DNA of 64,000 nt from CAIWHR01 sp963836265. Lineage in GTDB: Bacteria > Pseudomonadota > Gammaproteobacteria > Burkholderiales > Casimicrobiaceae. Of the stretch, positions 41,481 through 50,704 are shown piece by piece. The notes beneath the pieces were generated by a model. The model saw only the letters and a program-made list of their open reading frames with translations. It searched no databases and was not told the DNA's origin. Location: the NCBI GenBank assembly GCA_963836265.1, contig CAWIIO010000002.1, forward strand, positions 248,001 to 312,000, read 5' to 3'. A program made the position numbers and the translations under genes. Position 1 is the stretch's first letter, and each line of letters opens with the position of its first letter.

Positions 41481-42260
41481 TCATCCGCTTGTGCTCGCGG
41501 CAGAGGGCGCGGGCGCCACCGCGGCGGCGAGCCACCGGCGTACCGCAGCGACGTCGTGCAGCCGATAACCCGCTGTGGTGCGACCCGGCCCGACCTTGAT
41601 CGCTCGCCCGCCCTGCTTCGTCACCGCGGCGAATCCGAATTCATCGGTCCGATCGTCGCCGACGAACACGGGCAGGCGGCCACGAAACGGCGGCTCGCTC
41701 ATGAAATCGAGGATCGCCGTGCCCTTGTCGCGGCCGGCGGGCCTGATCTCGAGCAATTTGTTCCCTTCCTGCAGCGTCCACCCGTCCCCGATGGCGGCAG
41801 CCTGCGCGCGCAGCACCCGGTGCACTTGCGGAGCAAGACGGGGCGCGAGCCGATAGTGGAGCGCGAGCGTGTACCCCTTGTCTTCCAGCACCAGGCCGGG
41901 ATGGCGCGCGGCGAATCGCTCGATCTCGCGGCGCATCGCGGCAAGGCCGCGTGCGGGGGGCGGATGGCGGCGCAGGGAGCCGTCGGCGGCGCGTCGCTCG
42001 TTGCCGTGCTGGCCGGCGATTGGCAGCGCCAGTCCCGGGAACATTCGGTCGGCATCGGCGATCGCGCGCCCGGTGGACAGCGCGAGCGCGCCGCCCTGCC
42101 TGACCGAAAGCGCGCGGAGCAGCGCCACGAGGTCGGAGTCGGCGTGCACGCGATCGGGGGTGGCGGCAAGCTCGAGCAGCGTGCCGTCGATGTCGAGGAA
42201 CAGCGCGCAATCGACGCCGAGGGGAGGGGGAGGGCGAAGCCTCGCGGGCGGGCGACCCAT
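41481..42260 (-). CDS. otsB: trehalose-6-phosphate phosphatase
   Basis: 259 residues, HAD superfamily. FLDIDGTLLEL gives the nucleophile Asp pair, ALSTGRAIADAD motif II, and GDDRTDEFGF motif IV; AGQHGNERRAADG is typical of OtsB. Releases free trehalose from trehalose 6-phosphate. The Pro-rich start MGRPPARLRPPPP is a little long. It follows otsA by 7 bp on the minus strand and converges on the glycosidase gene with 22 bp between. Confidence 0.95.
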   Translation of the reverse strand: MGRPPARLRPPPPLGVDCALFLDIDGTLLELAATPDRVHADSDLVALLRALSVRQGGALALSTGRAIADADRMFPGLALPIAGQHGNERRAADGSLRRHPPPARGLAAMRREIERFAARHPGLVLEDKGYTLALHYRLAPRLAPQVHRVLRAQAAAIGDGWTLQEGNKLLEIRPAGRDKGTAILDFMSEPPFRGRLPVFVGDDRTDEFGFAAVTKQGGRAIKVGPGRTTAGYRLHDVAAVRRWLAAAVAPAPSAASTSG

Positions 42261-42267
42261 CGCCAGG

Positions 42268-44493
42268 TCAGAGCGGCCGCGCCGCCGGTTCGGTCGCCTG
42301 AAAGCGCCCTCGCTGGCGCATCACCGCCGCGTCCAGCAGCATTCTGCCGGCCCAGCGATAGACGTTGAATTCGCGCACGACGCCGCGCATGAAGCGCATC
42401 CGGTCGCGTTGCTGCTCGGAGGGCATCGTCAGCGCGAGATGCAGCGCCGCGGCGCACTGGTCGGCGTCGTACGGATTCACGATGAGCGCTTCGGGCAGCT
42501 CGCGCGAGGCGCCCGTGAACTGCGACAGGATCAGCACGCCCTGCTCGTCGTCGCGCGCGGCGACGAACTCCTTCGCGACGAGGTTCATGCCGTCGTGCAG
42601 GCTGGAGACGAAGCAGAGGTCCGCGGCGCGGTGATGCTCGTAGACCGACTCCGGGTCGTGATGTTCGGAGAGCAGGATGATCGGCGGATGCGCAGCCTTC
42701 GGATAGCGGGCGTTGATCTCGTCGGCAAGTGCGCGCACGCGCGCTCCGTAGTCGCGGTAATCGCCGATGCTGCCGCGCGAGGGCGCCGCAATCTGCAGGA
42801 ACGAGAAGCGCCCGACCCATTCGGGCTGCAGCTCCAGCAGGCGCCCGACGGCGTTGAAGCGCTCGATGATGCCTTTGGTGTAATCGAGCCGATCGATCCC
42901 GATGCCGAGCCGGTGGTCCGGCGGCAGGGCCAGGCGTTCCCGCACCGCTTTTCGCGCCTCAGGCACGCTCTTCACGGTCGCGAGCGCGGCTGGCGGCCAT
43001 TCGATCGAAATCGGATACCGATGGACGGTCGTGGGCTGCCCGCGGAACGTCACGGTGAACGATTCGCGGTCGACCCGCGCCTCGAGCAGACGGTCGACCG
43101 TGTCGACGAAATTGTTGCAGTGGAACTGCGTGTGGAATCCGAGGATGCTGCTCCCGAGAAGGCCATCCAAGAGCTCGCTGCGCCACGGACAGATGGCGAA
43201 GGCTTCGGGGTTCGGCCACGGAATGTGCCAGAACGTGAGGATCGTCGCGTCCGGGAGGCGGTCGCGAATCATCCGCGGCAGCAGTGCGAAGTGGTAGTCC
43301 TGCACCAGCACGACCGGGTCTTTCGTCTGGGACTCCGCGACTACCGCTTCGGCGAACTTCTCGTTGACGCTGCGGTAATACTCGAAATCGCGGGAGCGGA
43401 ACGTCGGGCGCACGTGCGCAATGTGGCAAAGCGGCCACAGCCCCTCGTTCGCAAATCCGGCGTAGTAGCCGCCTTCCTCCTCTTTCGAGAGCCAGATTCG
43501 ACGGATCTGGTAGAGCGGGTGTTCCGGCGGCACTGCGACGCGGTCGTTGCGATCGACGGTCTCGCGATCGGCCGAACCGCTGCCATGCGCGATCCAGGTG
43601 CCGGAGCACGCGCGCATCACCGGCTCCAGCGCCGTGACGAGGCCGCTCGCCGGGCGCTGCATGCGAATGCCTTCGGGAGTCCGCACGTGGATGTACGGCT
43701 CGCGATTGGCGACGACGATGACGTCGTTGCCGTGCAGTTCGCTGCGCAAGGTCGCGCGGAGCGCTTCCTGGTCCCAGATGCGCTGGCTGCCGTCGAGCGG
43801 GCGGTACTGCCGCTCGAGATCGCGGATCAGCTCGCGCAGATCGCGCGCGATCGGACGAAGCTCGGGTGCGGTGGACCTCGTGGCCGGCCGCAGAATGCCT
43901 TCGCCGCGGAGCAGCGCGCGCAACCCCTCGACCCAGCCGCGCCAGGACAATTGCGCGATGACGACGGTGATGAGCGCGATGCACGCGCCCAGGGCGATGA
44001 AGAAGTAGAACAGGTAGCGGCGCGTCTCCTCGCTGCGGCGTTCGACGAAGCTCATATCGTGCACGAGAATGAGCCGGGCGTCGGGCGTGACATCGGCGTC
44101 GACGTCCCGGACCGCGATGTGCAGCGGCCCCTTGCCCGAATGCAACACGTGCTCGCCGCCCTGGGTGAAGGTGTCCAGCTTCGAACAGTCGATTTCGCGC
44201 GGAAAATTGGCGGTCGCGACCGGAGCGCTCTTGCCATCGGCGCAGAGGCCGACCGCGTAGATCCGGTCGTCGCGAAGCATCCGGTTGAAGAACGTCACGA
44301 TCGCCGGCGTCGATCCGGCGACGATGAGGTTCGAAAGGGGCTCTTGCACGGTTGCGGCGATCAGACTCGACCGCATGTCGAGATCGCGGACGAACCACCG
44401 CTGCATCAACATGTCGGCCAGCGGGACCGCAAGATACGCAAAGGCGCCAAGCGCCAGCAGGAGCGGGATCAGGAAGCGCAATGACAGTCGCAT
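42268..44493 (-). CDS. otsA: membrane-anchored trehalose-6-phosphate synthase
   Basis: 741 residues, much longer than the ~470 of cytosolic OtsA. Residues ~6-28 and ~161-182 are membrane helices; the ~130 residues between them would be periplasmic and include CADGKSAPVATANFP and LIVAGSTPAIVTFFNRML, resembling sensor-type extracytoplasmic domains. A HAMP-like linker (~183-230) leads into the GT20 catalytic domain (~255-735): VQDYHFALLPRMIRDRLPDA, FWHIPWPNPE, IGIDRLDYTKGI, FVSSLHDGMNLVAKE. Makes trehalose 6-phosphate from a nucleotide glucose and glucose 6-phosphate. The ATG at 44493 is the first Met that yields the anchor. Confidence 0.93.
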   Translation of the reverse strand: MRLSLRFLIPLLLALGAFAYLAVPLADMLMQRWFVRDLDMRSSLIAATVQEPLSNLIVAGSTPAIVTFFNRMLRDDRIYAVGLCADGKSAPVATANFPREIDCSKLDTFTQGGEHVLHSGKGPLHIAVRDVDADVTPDARLILVHDMSFVERRSEETRRYLFYFFIALGACIALITVVIAQLSWRGWVEGLRALLRGEGILRPATRSTAPELRPIARDLRELIRDLERQYRPLDGSQRIWDQEALRATLRSELHGNDVIVVANREPYIHVRTPEGIRMQRPASGLVTALEPVMRACSGTWIAHGSGSADRETVDRNDRVAVPPEHPLYQIRRIWLSKEEEGGYYAGFANEGLWPLCHIAHVRPTFRSRDFEYYRSVNEKFAEAVVAESQTKDPVVLVQDYHFALLPRMIRDRLPDATILTFWHIPWPNPEAFAICPWRSELLDGLLGSSILGFHTQFHCNNFVDTVDRLLEARVDRESFTVTFRGQPTTVHRYPISIEWPPAALATVKSVPEARKAVRERLALPPDHRLGIGIDRLDYTKGIIERFNAVGRLLELQPEWVGRFSFLQIAAPSRGSIGDYRDYGARVRALADEINARYPKAAHPPIILLSEHHDPESVYEHHRAADLCFVSSLHDGMNLVAKEFVAARDDEQGVLILSQFTGASRELPEALIVNPYDADQCAAALHLALTMPSEQQRDRMRFMRGVVREFNVYRWAGRMLLDAAVMRQRGRFQATEPAARPL

Positions 44494-44521
44494 GATCGTT
44501 CGCGGATTCTTCTGACAGCCC

Positions 44522-44553
44522 ACCGACTGCCGCCCGGCGGGCGCTGAGTCGGT
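44522..44553. repeat. hairpin-forming inverted repeat in the otsA leader
   Basis: ACCGACT (44522-44528) pairs with AGTCGGT (44547-44553), and inside them CGCCC pairs with GGGCG. The element lies about 29 bp upstream of the otsA start codon and could fold in its 5' leader. No T-run follows on either strand, so it is not an ordinary terminator. The remaining otsA/CDF divergent spacer (44494-44788) shows nothing else clear. Confidence 0.55.
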
Positions 44554-44788
44554 ACTGCACGCTGCGCGGCCGGGGGATCGAAAACCCCTGTGCCAGCGAC
44601 ACCCGATCGGCAACGAGGTTCCACGTCGCGAACCCGCCGCCGCTTCCGGGACAGTTCGAAGAATGCCAGAAACCTGCGATAGACGCCCAAGGCAGCGGAC
44701 CATACCATGATAACAGCGTGGATAATGGCGTCGGTGACAATTCTCCGGTTGACGCTGGCGGAACGTCGTCGCGATTGATGATTCGGAC

Positions 44789-45667
44789 ATGAACGCCGTT
44801 CGTCGTGTGGCCCTGCTGTCGATCGCGACGTCGATCGGCACGATCGTGCTCAAGTTCGGGGCGTATCTCCTGACGGGCTCGGTGAGCTTGTGGTCCGATG
44901 CGCTGGAATCGCTCGTCAATCTCGCTGCCAGCCTCGTCGCCATGGGCGCGCTGACGCTTGCCGCGCAACCCGCCGACGACCGGCATGCGTATGGCCACGA
45001 CAAGGCCGAATACTTCTCGAGCGGAGTCGAGGGCGCGCTCATCATGGTCGCCGCCGTGGCGATTGTCGCCTCGGCGGTGCAGCGCCTTATCGAGCCTGCC
45101 CCTCTCGAGCGCCTCGGTCCGGGGATCCTCGTCGCCATCGTGGCCGGGGCCATGAATCTCGTCACGTCGCGGATCATGACGAAAGTCGCGCGGCAGCACG
45201 ACAGCATCACGATCGAGGCCGACGCCAAGCACCTGATGACGGACGTCTGGACCTCGGTCGGCATTCTCGCCGGGCTCGCGCTCGTCATGGTGATGCCGCA
45301 ATGGGCGATTCTCGATCCGCTGATGGCGATCGCCGTGGGCATCCACATCGTGGTCGTCGGCGTCGATCTTCTCCGCCGTTCGGCCGACGGCTTGATGGAC
45401 GCCGCGCTGCCGCCGCAAGAAGTCAGGCGCGCCGAGGCGCTGATCCGCGCGGAGCTGCCACCCGCTTCGAGTTTCCATGCGCTGCGCACGCGCAAGGCCG
45501 GCGCGCGCCGCTTTATCGAGTTTCACTTGCTCGTGCCCGGGACCACCAACGTCGCCGAGTCGCACCAGCTGTGCGACCGCATCGAGGCGGCGCTGACCGC
45601 GCATCTCCCGAAATCGCACGTCACCATCCACGTCGAGCCGCAGGAGACGCAGGCGCCCCACGCGTAG
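44789..45667 (+). CDS. cation diffusion facilitator (CDF) family metal efflux protein
   Basis: 292 residues, six transmembrane helices (~10-205). The metal site of CDF proteins is formed by SDALESLVN (helix 2) and HLMTDVWTS (helix 5). The HAYGHDKAEYFSSGVEG loop and a C-terminal cytoplasmic ferredoxin-like domain (~210-290, VPGTTNVAESHQLCDRIE) are typical. Exports divalent metals such as Zn2+, Fe2+ or Mn2+ with proton exchange; the metal is not predictable here. Divergent from otsA. Confidence 0.93.
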   Translation: MNAVRRVALLSIATSIGTIVLKFGAYLLTGSVSLWSDALESLVNLAASLVAMGALTLAAQPADDRHAYGHDKAEYFSSGVEGALIMVAAVAIVASAVQRLIEPAPLERLGPGILVAIVAGAMNLVTSRIMTKVARQHDSITIEADAKHLMTDVWTSVGILAGLALVMVMPQWAILDPLMAIAVGIHIVVVGVDLLRRSADGLMDAALPPQEVRRAEALIRAELPPASSFHALRTRKAGARRFIEFHLLVPGTTNVAESHQLCDRIEAALTAHLPKSHVTIHVEPQETQAPHA

Positions 45668-45769
45668 GGCGGGGATGCGACCGGGGCGCGTCGCCGCCAG
45701 CCCTTGGCGCCCGATTTCGATGTCCGAAAACGGCGAGCAGGAGAGGAAGCTCCGGTCCATAATCCGGCC

Positions 45770-47206
45770 ATGCCTCTCGATTCCGACAGCTGCTATCGCG
45801 CTCTTCTGGCGCACGACCCGCGCTTCGACGGCAAGTTCTTCGTGGGCGTGTCGTCGACCGGGATCTACTGCCGTCCGGTCTGCACGGTGCGCCCGCCGCG
45901 GCGCGAGAACTGCCGCTTCTTCCCGAGCGCCGCCGCGGCGGAGGTCGAAGGCTACCGGCCCTGTCTGCGCTGCCGGCCGGAACTCGCGCCGGGCAACGCC
46001 GGCATCGACGCGACGGCGCGCATCGCGAAGGTCGCGGTCGACCTGATCGAGGACGGCGCGCTTGACGACGGCGATGTCGAGGCGCTCGCCTCGCGGGTCG
46101 GCGTCACGAGCCGACATCTGCGGCGCGTGTTCGACATCGAGTTCGGCGTTTCGCCCGTCGCCTATGCGCAGACGCACCGGTTGCTTCTCGCGAAGCACCT
46201 GCTGACCGATACGGAACTGCCGGTAACCGAGGTCGCGCTCGCCAGCGGATTTGCGAGCCTGCGTCGGTTCAATGCGCTCTTCAAATCGCGCTACCGGATG
46301 GCGCCGGGACGCCTGCGCGCCGACGCGACCGCGCGCGAGTCGCCAGCCGCCCTGTCGTTCGGGCTTTCCTTCCGGCCGCCCTACGATTGGGAAGCCATGC
46401 TCGAATTCCTGCGCGCACGCGCGATCGGCGGCGTCGAAGAGGTGTCCGGCGATGTCTATCGACGCACGCTGGCGGTGGAGCAGAGGGGGGCGACGCACAG
46501 CGGATGGATCGAGGTCCGCCTCGCCCCGCACAAGCCCGCGCTCGCAGTCGGCGTCGCAGCTTCGCTCGCCCACGCGGTCCCCGCGGTCCTTGCCCGCGTA
46601 AAGCACGCGTTCGACGTCGACTGCGATCCCGAGCGCGTCGCCGAGGCCCTCGGCAAACTCGCGAGTGACGCCCCTGGTCTGCGCGTCCCGGGCGCCTTCG
46701 ACGGCTTCGAGCTGGCGGTGCGCGCCGTCGTCGGCCAGCTGGTCACGGTTCGCGGCGCCCGCACGCTGCTCCGGCGGATCGCCGAAGCGTTCGGCGCGCC
46801 CGTCGGCGAGGTCCATCCCGCCGGATTGACGCGGCTGTTCCCGTCGGCGGCCAGGCTCGCCGCCTGCAGCGAAAATGAGCTCGCGTCGCTCGGGATCACT
46901 CGCGCGCGATCCCGGACCGTGCTTGCGCTCGCGCGCACGGTCATGGCCGGCGAGCTTGCGCTTACGCCCGGCGCCGACGTGGACGCGACGATGGCGCGGC
47001 TGCTCTCGCTGCCGGGCATCGGCACCTGGACCGCGCAGTACATCGCGATGCGCGCGCTCGGCTGGCCGGATGCGTTCCCCGCGGCCGACCTCGGCGTACT
47101 GAAAGCGATGCGCGAAACCCGTCCGCCGCGCGCGCTCGCGCGAAGCGAGGCGTGGCGGCCGTGGCGCGCCTATGCAGTCGTTCACCTGTGGAGGAAAGGC
47201 GCATGA
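45770..47206 (+). CDS. Ada-AlkA fusion: methylphosphotriester transferase/AraC regulator and 3-methyladenine glycosylase
   Basis: 478 residues. Ada zinc domain (C34, C38, C65, C68 in TGIYCRPVCTV and GYRPCLRCRP) repairs methylphosphotriesters and acts as the sensor. The AraC-type helix-turn-helix (~85-185, GVTSRHLRRVFDIEFGVSP) binds DNA. AlkA_N (~195-300) and the HhH-GPD glycosylase (LPGIGTWTAQYIAMRA with catalytic Asp in FPAADLGV) excise alkylated bases. Start at ATG 45770, which begins the Ada domain; upstream frame has no match. Overlaps ogt (ATGA). Likely self-activates upon methylation. Confidence 0.95.
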   Translation: MPLDSDSCYRALLAHDPRFDGKFFVGVSSTGIYCRPVCTVRPPRRENCRFFPSAAAAEVEGYRPCLRCRPELAPGNAGIDATARIAKVAVDLIEDGALDDGDVEALASRVGVTSRHLRRVFDIEFGVSPVAYAQTHRLLLAKHLLTDTELPVTEVALASGFASLRRFNALFKSRYRMAPGRLRADATARESPAALSFGLSFRPPYDWEAMLEFLRARAIGGVEEVSGDVYRRTLAVEQRGATHSGWIEVRLAPHKPALAVGVAASLAHAVPAVLARVKHAFDVDCDPERVAEALGKLASDAPGLRVPGAFDGFELAVRAVVGQLVTVRGARTLLRRIAEAFGAPVGEVHPAGLTRLFPSAARLAACSENELASLGITRARSRTVLALARTVMAGELALTPGADVDATMARLLSLPGIGTWTAQYIAMRALGWPDAFPAADLGVLKAMRETRPPRALARSEAWRPWRAYAVVHLWRKGA

Positions 47207-47709
47207 ACACAGCGATTCACTTCGTCCGGTTCGCAAGCCCGATGGGACCGATGCTGCTGGTCGCGCGCGGCGGCGCGCTGTCCGGTGTCTACTTCGAAGG
47301 CCAGAAGTACGAGCCCCCGGTGCGGCCCGATTGGCAACCCGACGCGCAGCATCCGCTGCTGCGGCTCGCCCAGGCGCAGCTCGCCGAGTATTTCGCGGGC
47401 GCGCGCACGCGATTCGAGCTGCCGCTGGCAGCGGCCGGCACGCCCTTCCAGGTTGCGGTGTGGGCGGCGATCGCCGGCGTGCCTTACGCCGGGACCGCAA
47501 CGTACGGCGAAATCGCCTTCGCAGCCGGTCGCCCGCGAAGCGTCCGCGCCACCGGCGCCGCCACCGGCCGCAATCCGCTGTCGGTAATCGTGCCGTGCCA
47601 CCGGATCGTGGGCGCCGAGGGCGCGTTGACCGGCTATGCCGGAGGTCTCGACCGCAAGCGCGCGCTGCTCGCGCTCGAAGCCGGCCGTGCGCTTGCGCGT
47701 GCCGCGTGA
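47203..47709 (+). CDS. ogt: methylated-DNA-[protein]-cysteine S-methyltransferase
   Basis: 168 residues. Active-site motif VIVPCHRIVG holds the acceptor Cys; PFQVAVWAAIAGVPYAGTATYGEIA and GYAGGLDRKRALLALE are standard. Removes O6-methylguanine in a suicide reaction. Translationally coupled to the Ada-AlkA gene, forming a two-gene alkylation-response unit. Confidence 0.96.
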   Translation: MNTAIHFVRFASPMGPMLLVARGGALSGVYFEGQKYEPPVRPDWQPDAQHPLLRLAQAQLAEYFAGARTRFELPLAAAGTPFQVAVWAAIAGVPYAGTATYGEIAFAAGRPRSVRATGAATGRNPLSVIVPCHRIVGAEGALTGYAGGLDRKRALLALEAGRALARAA

Positions 47710-47712
47710 CGG

Positions 47713-48576
47713 GTGAGAGTAGCTGACACCGGCCGCCTCGTCGTGCTGGCGGCGATCTGGGGCGGCTCGTTCATCTTCATTCGGGTGTTGGCGCCGACGC
47801 TGGGGCCCGTCGTCACGGCGGGCTCGCGCGTGCTGATCGCCGGCGTCGCGCTGGTCGCGTATTTCCGGGCAACCGGCTTCGACGCTGAGCTCTCGCGTTT
47901 CTGGGGACACTATCTCGTCATCGGCATCGTGAGTTCGGCGATCCCGTTCCTGCTCTTTGCGTTCGCGGCGCTGCATCTTCCCGCATCCTATTTGGCGATT
48001 CTCAACTCGGCGACACCGTCGTTCGCCGTCCTGCTCTCGGCGGGGTTCCTGGACGAGCGCCTCACCGCGCCGAAGATCGTGGGGCTGGTTGCGGGCGCCG
48101 CCGGCGTTGCGCTGGTGAGCAATGCGGGGCCGGTCGTCCCCGATGCGATGTTCGGCTGGGCGGTCGCCGCGTGTCTCGGAGCGGCGTTCTGCTATGCAGT
48201 CGCGGGGATCTACGTCAAACGGTACGCGGCGGCCGTCAAACCGATGGCGATCGCCGGCTGGAGCCAGCTACTCGCCGGCGGCACCCTGCTGCCGATCGTC
48301 CCGTTCGTGCCGCCACCGGGCACGCTCACGATCGGTGTCGTGGCGAACGTCCTCGGTCTCGCGTTGCTGTGCAGCGCGATTGCCTACCTCATCTATTACC
48401 GGCTGATCGCCGACGTGGGTCCGACGCGCACCCTGACCGTCACGTTCCTGATTCCGTTGTTCGGCATGCTGTGGGGTGCGCTGCTGCTGCACGAGACGAT
48501 CACGGTGGCGATGATCGGCGGCTGTGCGCTGATCGTCGGCGGCACGCTCGCCGTGCTGCGCCCCGCCCGGGGGTGA
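47713..48576 (+). CDS. EamA-family (DMT) membrane transporter
   Basis: 287 residues from a GTG at 47713, ten hydrophobic helices in two EamA repeats. The N-terminal VLAAIWGGSFIFIRV and the second-repeat YLIYYRLIADVGPTRTLTVTFLIPLFGMLWGALLLHE are characteristic. Probably a metabolite or amino-acid exporter; substrate unknown. It starts 3 bp after ogt and converges with the binding-protein gene (5 bp apart). Confidence 0.9.
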   Translation: MRVADTGRLVVLAAIWGGSFIFIRVLAPTLGPVVTAGSRVLIAGVALVAYFRATGFDAELSRFWGHYLVIGIVSSAIPFLLFAFAALHLPASYLAILNSATPSFAVLLSAGFLDERLTAPKIVGLVAGAAGVALVSNAGPVVPDAMFGWAVAACLGAAFCYAVAGIYVKRYAAAVKPMAIAGWSQLLAGGTLLPIVPFVPPPGTLTIGVVANVLGLALLCSAIAYLIYYRLIADVGPTRTLTVTFLIPLFGMLWGALLLHETITVAMIGGCALIVGGTLAVLRPARG

Positions 48577-48581
48577 CCGAG

Positions 48582-49704
48582 TCACTTCGACGTCGGCAGC
48601 TTGCCCTGCACGCCCTCGACGTAGTAATCCATCTTCGACAGCGTCGCATCGTCCATCACGACCCCGGCCGCAAGACGCTCGTTACCGTCGCGGTCCTTGA
48701 TGGGCCCGGTGAACGGATGGAACTTCCCGGCACCGATGTCGGCGGCCGTCCGGTTGACGAGCTCCTGCGTTTCCTTCGGGACGATCGGATTGAACGGTGC
48801 CATCCGGATCATGCCTTCCTTGATCCCGCCCCAAACAGTTTCCGGCTTCCATCTTCCGGCGAGCGCATCGCTGACCGTCTTCGTGTAGTACGCGCCCCAC
48901 CGATGCGTGACGGCCGTCAGATGGGCGTGCGGGCCGTATTTCGACATGTCGGAGTGATAGCCGATCGCGTAGACTTTCTTCGCCTTCCGCCGCCTGCACC
49001 GTCGCCGTCGAGTCGGTATGGTGAGTAACGACGTCGGCGCCCTGCGAGATCAAAGTCTCGGCCGCTTCGCGCTCGCGCCCGGGGTCGTACCACGAATTGG
49101 TCCAGATCACCTTGACTTCGGCCTTCGGGTTGACGCTCCGCATCCCGCGCGTGAACGCGTTGATCCCCATCACCACCTCGGGGATCGGAAAGGCGGCCAC
49201 GTAGCCGGCGACGTTCGACTTGCTCATCGCGCCCGCGACCTGGCCGGCGAGATAGCGGCCTTCGTAGAAGCGCGCGTTGTACGTGCCGACGTTGGGTGCG
49301 GTCTTGTAGCCCGTCGCATGGTCGAACTTGGTACCGGGGAATTGCTCCGCCACCCTGATCGTCGGGTTCATGTACCCGAACGACGTCGTGAAGATCGGGC
49401 TGTAGCCTTCCTGCGCGAGCTCGCGGATCACCCGCTCGGCATCGGCGCCCTCGGGCACGCTCTCGACGTACTTGGTCGTCACTCGGCCGGCGAGCACCTT
49501 TTCCATCTCCTTGCGGCCCGTGTCGTGCTGGAACGTCCAGCCCGCGTCGCCGATCGGGCTCACGTAGACGAAGCCCACCTTGAGAGCCTGCTGCGCAGCT
49601 TTCGGCGCGGGCGTCGGCGTCTTGGGTTCCTCCTTGCCGCAACCGGCGAGGACGGTGACCGCGGCGATCGTCGCGACGAGCGCGGCCGTGCGGGAGACAG
49701 GCAT
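48582..49704 (-). pseudogene. BMP-family nucleoside-binding lipoprotein, one-base frameshift
   Basis: Start at 49704 with lipobox VLAGCGKEE. Family blocks: GFVYVSPIGDAGWTFQHDTGRKEME, FTTSFGYMNPTIRVAEQFPGTKF, NARFYEGRYLAGQVAGAMSKS. After HHTDSTATVQAAE the reading frame shifts; the rest (VYAIGYHSDMSKYGPHAHLTA to KLPTSK) continues in another frame to 48582. Deleting one C in the CC at 48983-48984 (plus strand) restores AAEAKKVYAIGYH and a ~373-residue protein. Both parts remain well conserved, so this may be a sequencing error or a recent mutation. It is the solute-binding part of the ABC transporter encoded upstream. Confidence 0.88.
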
Positions 49705-49780
49705 GGGGATTTCGCGGGCGGTGGTCGTTTGCGGGCGGCGCTCGCCACGGCAGGCGGGGCGGACGCGGATTGTACTCCCG

Positions 49781-50704
49781 CTACGACGCCGGATGAAACG
49801 GCTTGCCGAGCGACGCAGGCGCGTTGAGGCGGATGGTGAGGGCGTCGCGCGAGATGAGCGAGAGGACGACGATCGTCGCCAGGTACGGAAGCATCGCGAG
49901 AAGCTGCGACGGTACGGCGACGCCGCTCGCCTGCGCCTGGAACGTCGCCAGCGTCACGCCGCCGAACAGGTACGCGCCCGCGAGTACGCGCCGCGGCTTC
50001 CAGGTCGCGAAGACGACGAGGGCCAGCGCGATCCAGCCGCGGCCCGCGGTCATGCCCTCCGTCCACAGCGGCGTGTACGCGACCGCGAGATAGGCGCCGC
50101 CCAAACCCGCGCATGCGCCGCCGAACAGCACGGCCAGGTAGCGGATGCGCACGACCGGATAACCGATCGCGTGCGCGGAATGCGGCGCTTCGCCCACGGC
50201 GCGCACCACGAGTCCGCAACGCGTCCGGTACAGGAACCGGTCGATCGCGAAGAACAGCGCGATTGAAATATAGACGAGCGGGCTGTGCCCGAAGAGGAGC
50301 TTTCCGACAAAGGGAACATCGGTCACGCCGGGAACTGCGAGCGGCTTGATCCCCTCGATGACGACGCTCACGTATCCCTTGCCGACGAACGCGGAGAATC
50401 CGACGCCGAAGAGCGAAAGCGCAAGGCCGGTCGCGACCTGGTTGGCGAGCAGCGACAGCGTCAGCACCGCAAAGACGATCGACAGCGCGGCGCCCGCCGC
50501 GATGCCGGCCAGCACGCCGAGCCACGCGTTGCCCGTCGTCGCGGCGGCCGCGAACGCCGCAACGGCGCCGACCAGCATCATTCCTTCGACGCCGAGATTC
50601 AACACGCCGGCCTTTTCAGTGACGAGCTCGCCCAGCGCCGCGAACACGAGCGGCGTGCCGGCGGCGAGCGTGAGGACCACGAGTTCGGCGAGATGATCGA
50701 TCAT
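49781..50704 (-). CDS. ABC transporter permease 2, BMP/nucleoside type
   Basis: 307 residues, 8-9 hydrophobic helices. TPLVFAALGELVTEKAGVLNLGVEGMMLVGA is the signature of the NupQ/YufQ-like permeases related to the branched-chain/ribose permease superfamily. The start overlaps the stop of permease 1 (ATGA). Works with the ATPase at 51803 and the binding protein at 48582 to import nucleosides or related purines. Confidence 0.93.
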   Translation of the reverse strand: MIDHLAELVVLTLAAGTPLVFAALGELVTEKAGVLNLGVEGMMLVGAVAAFAAAATTGNAWLGVLAGIAAGAALSIVFAVLTLSLLANQVATGLALSLFGVGFSAFVGKGYVSVVIEGIKPLAVPGVTDVPFVGKLLFGHSPLVYISIALFFAIDRFLYRTRCGLVVRAVGEAPHSAHAIGYPVVRIRYLAVLFGGACAGLGGAYLAVAYTPLWTEGMTAGRGWIALALVVFATWKPRRVLAGAYLFGGVTLATFQAQASGVAVPSQLLAMLPYLATIVVLSLISRDALTIRLNAPASLGKPFHPAS

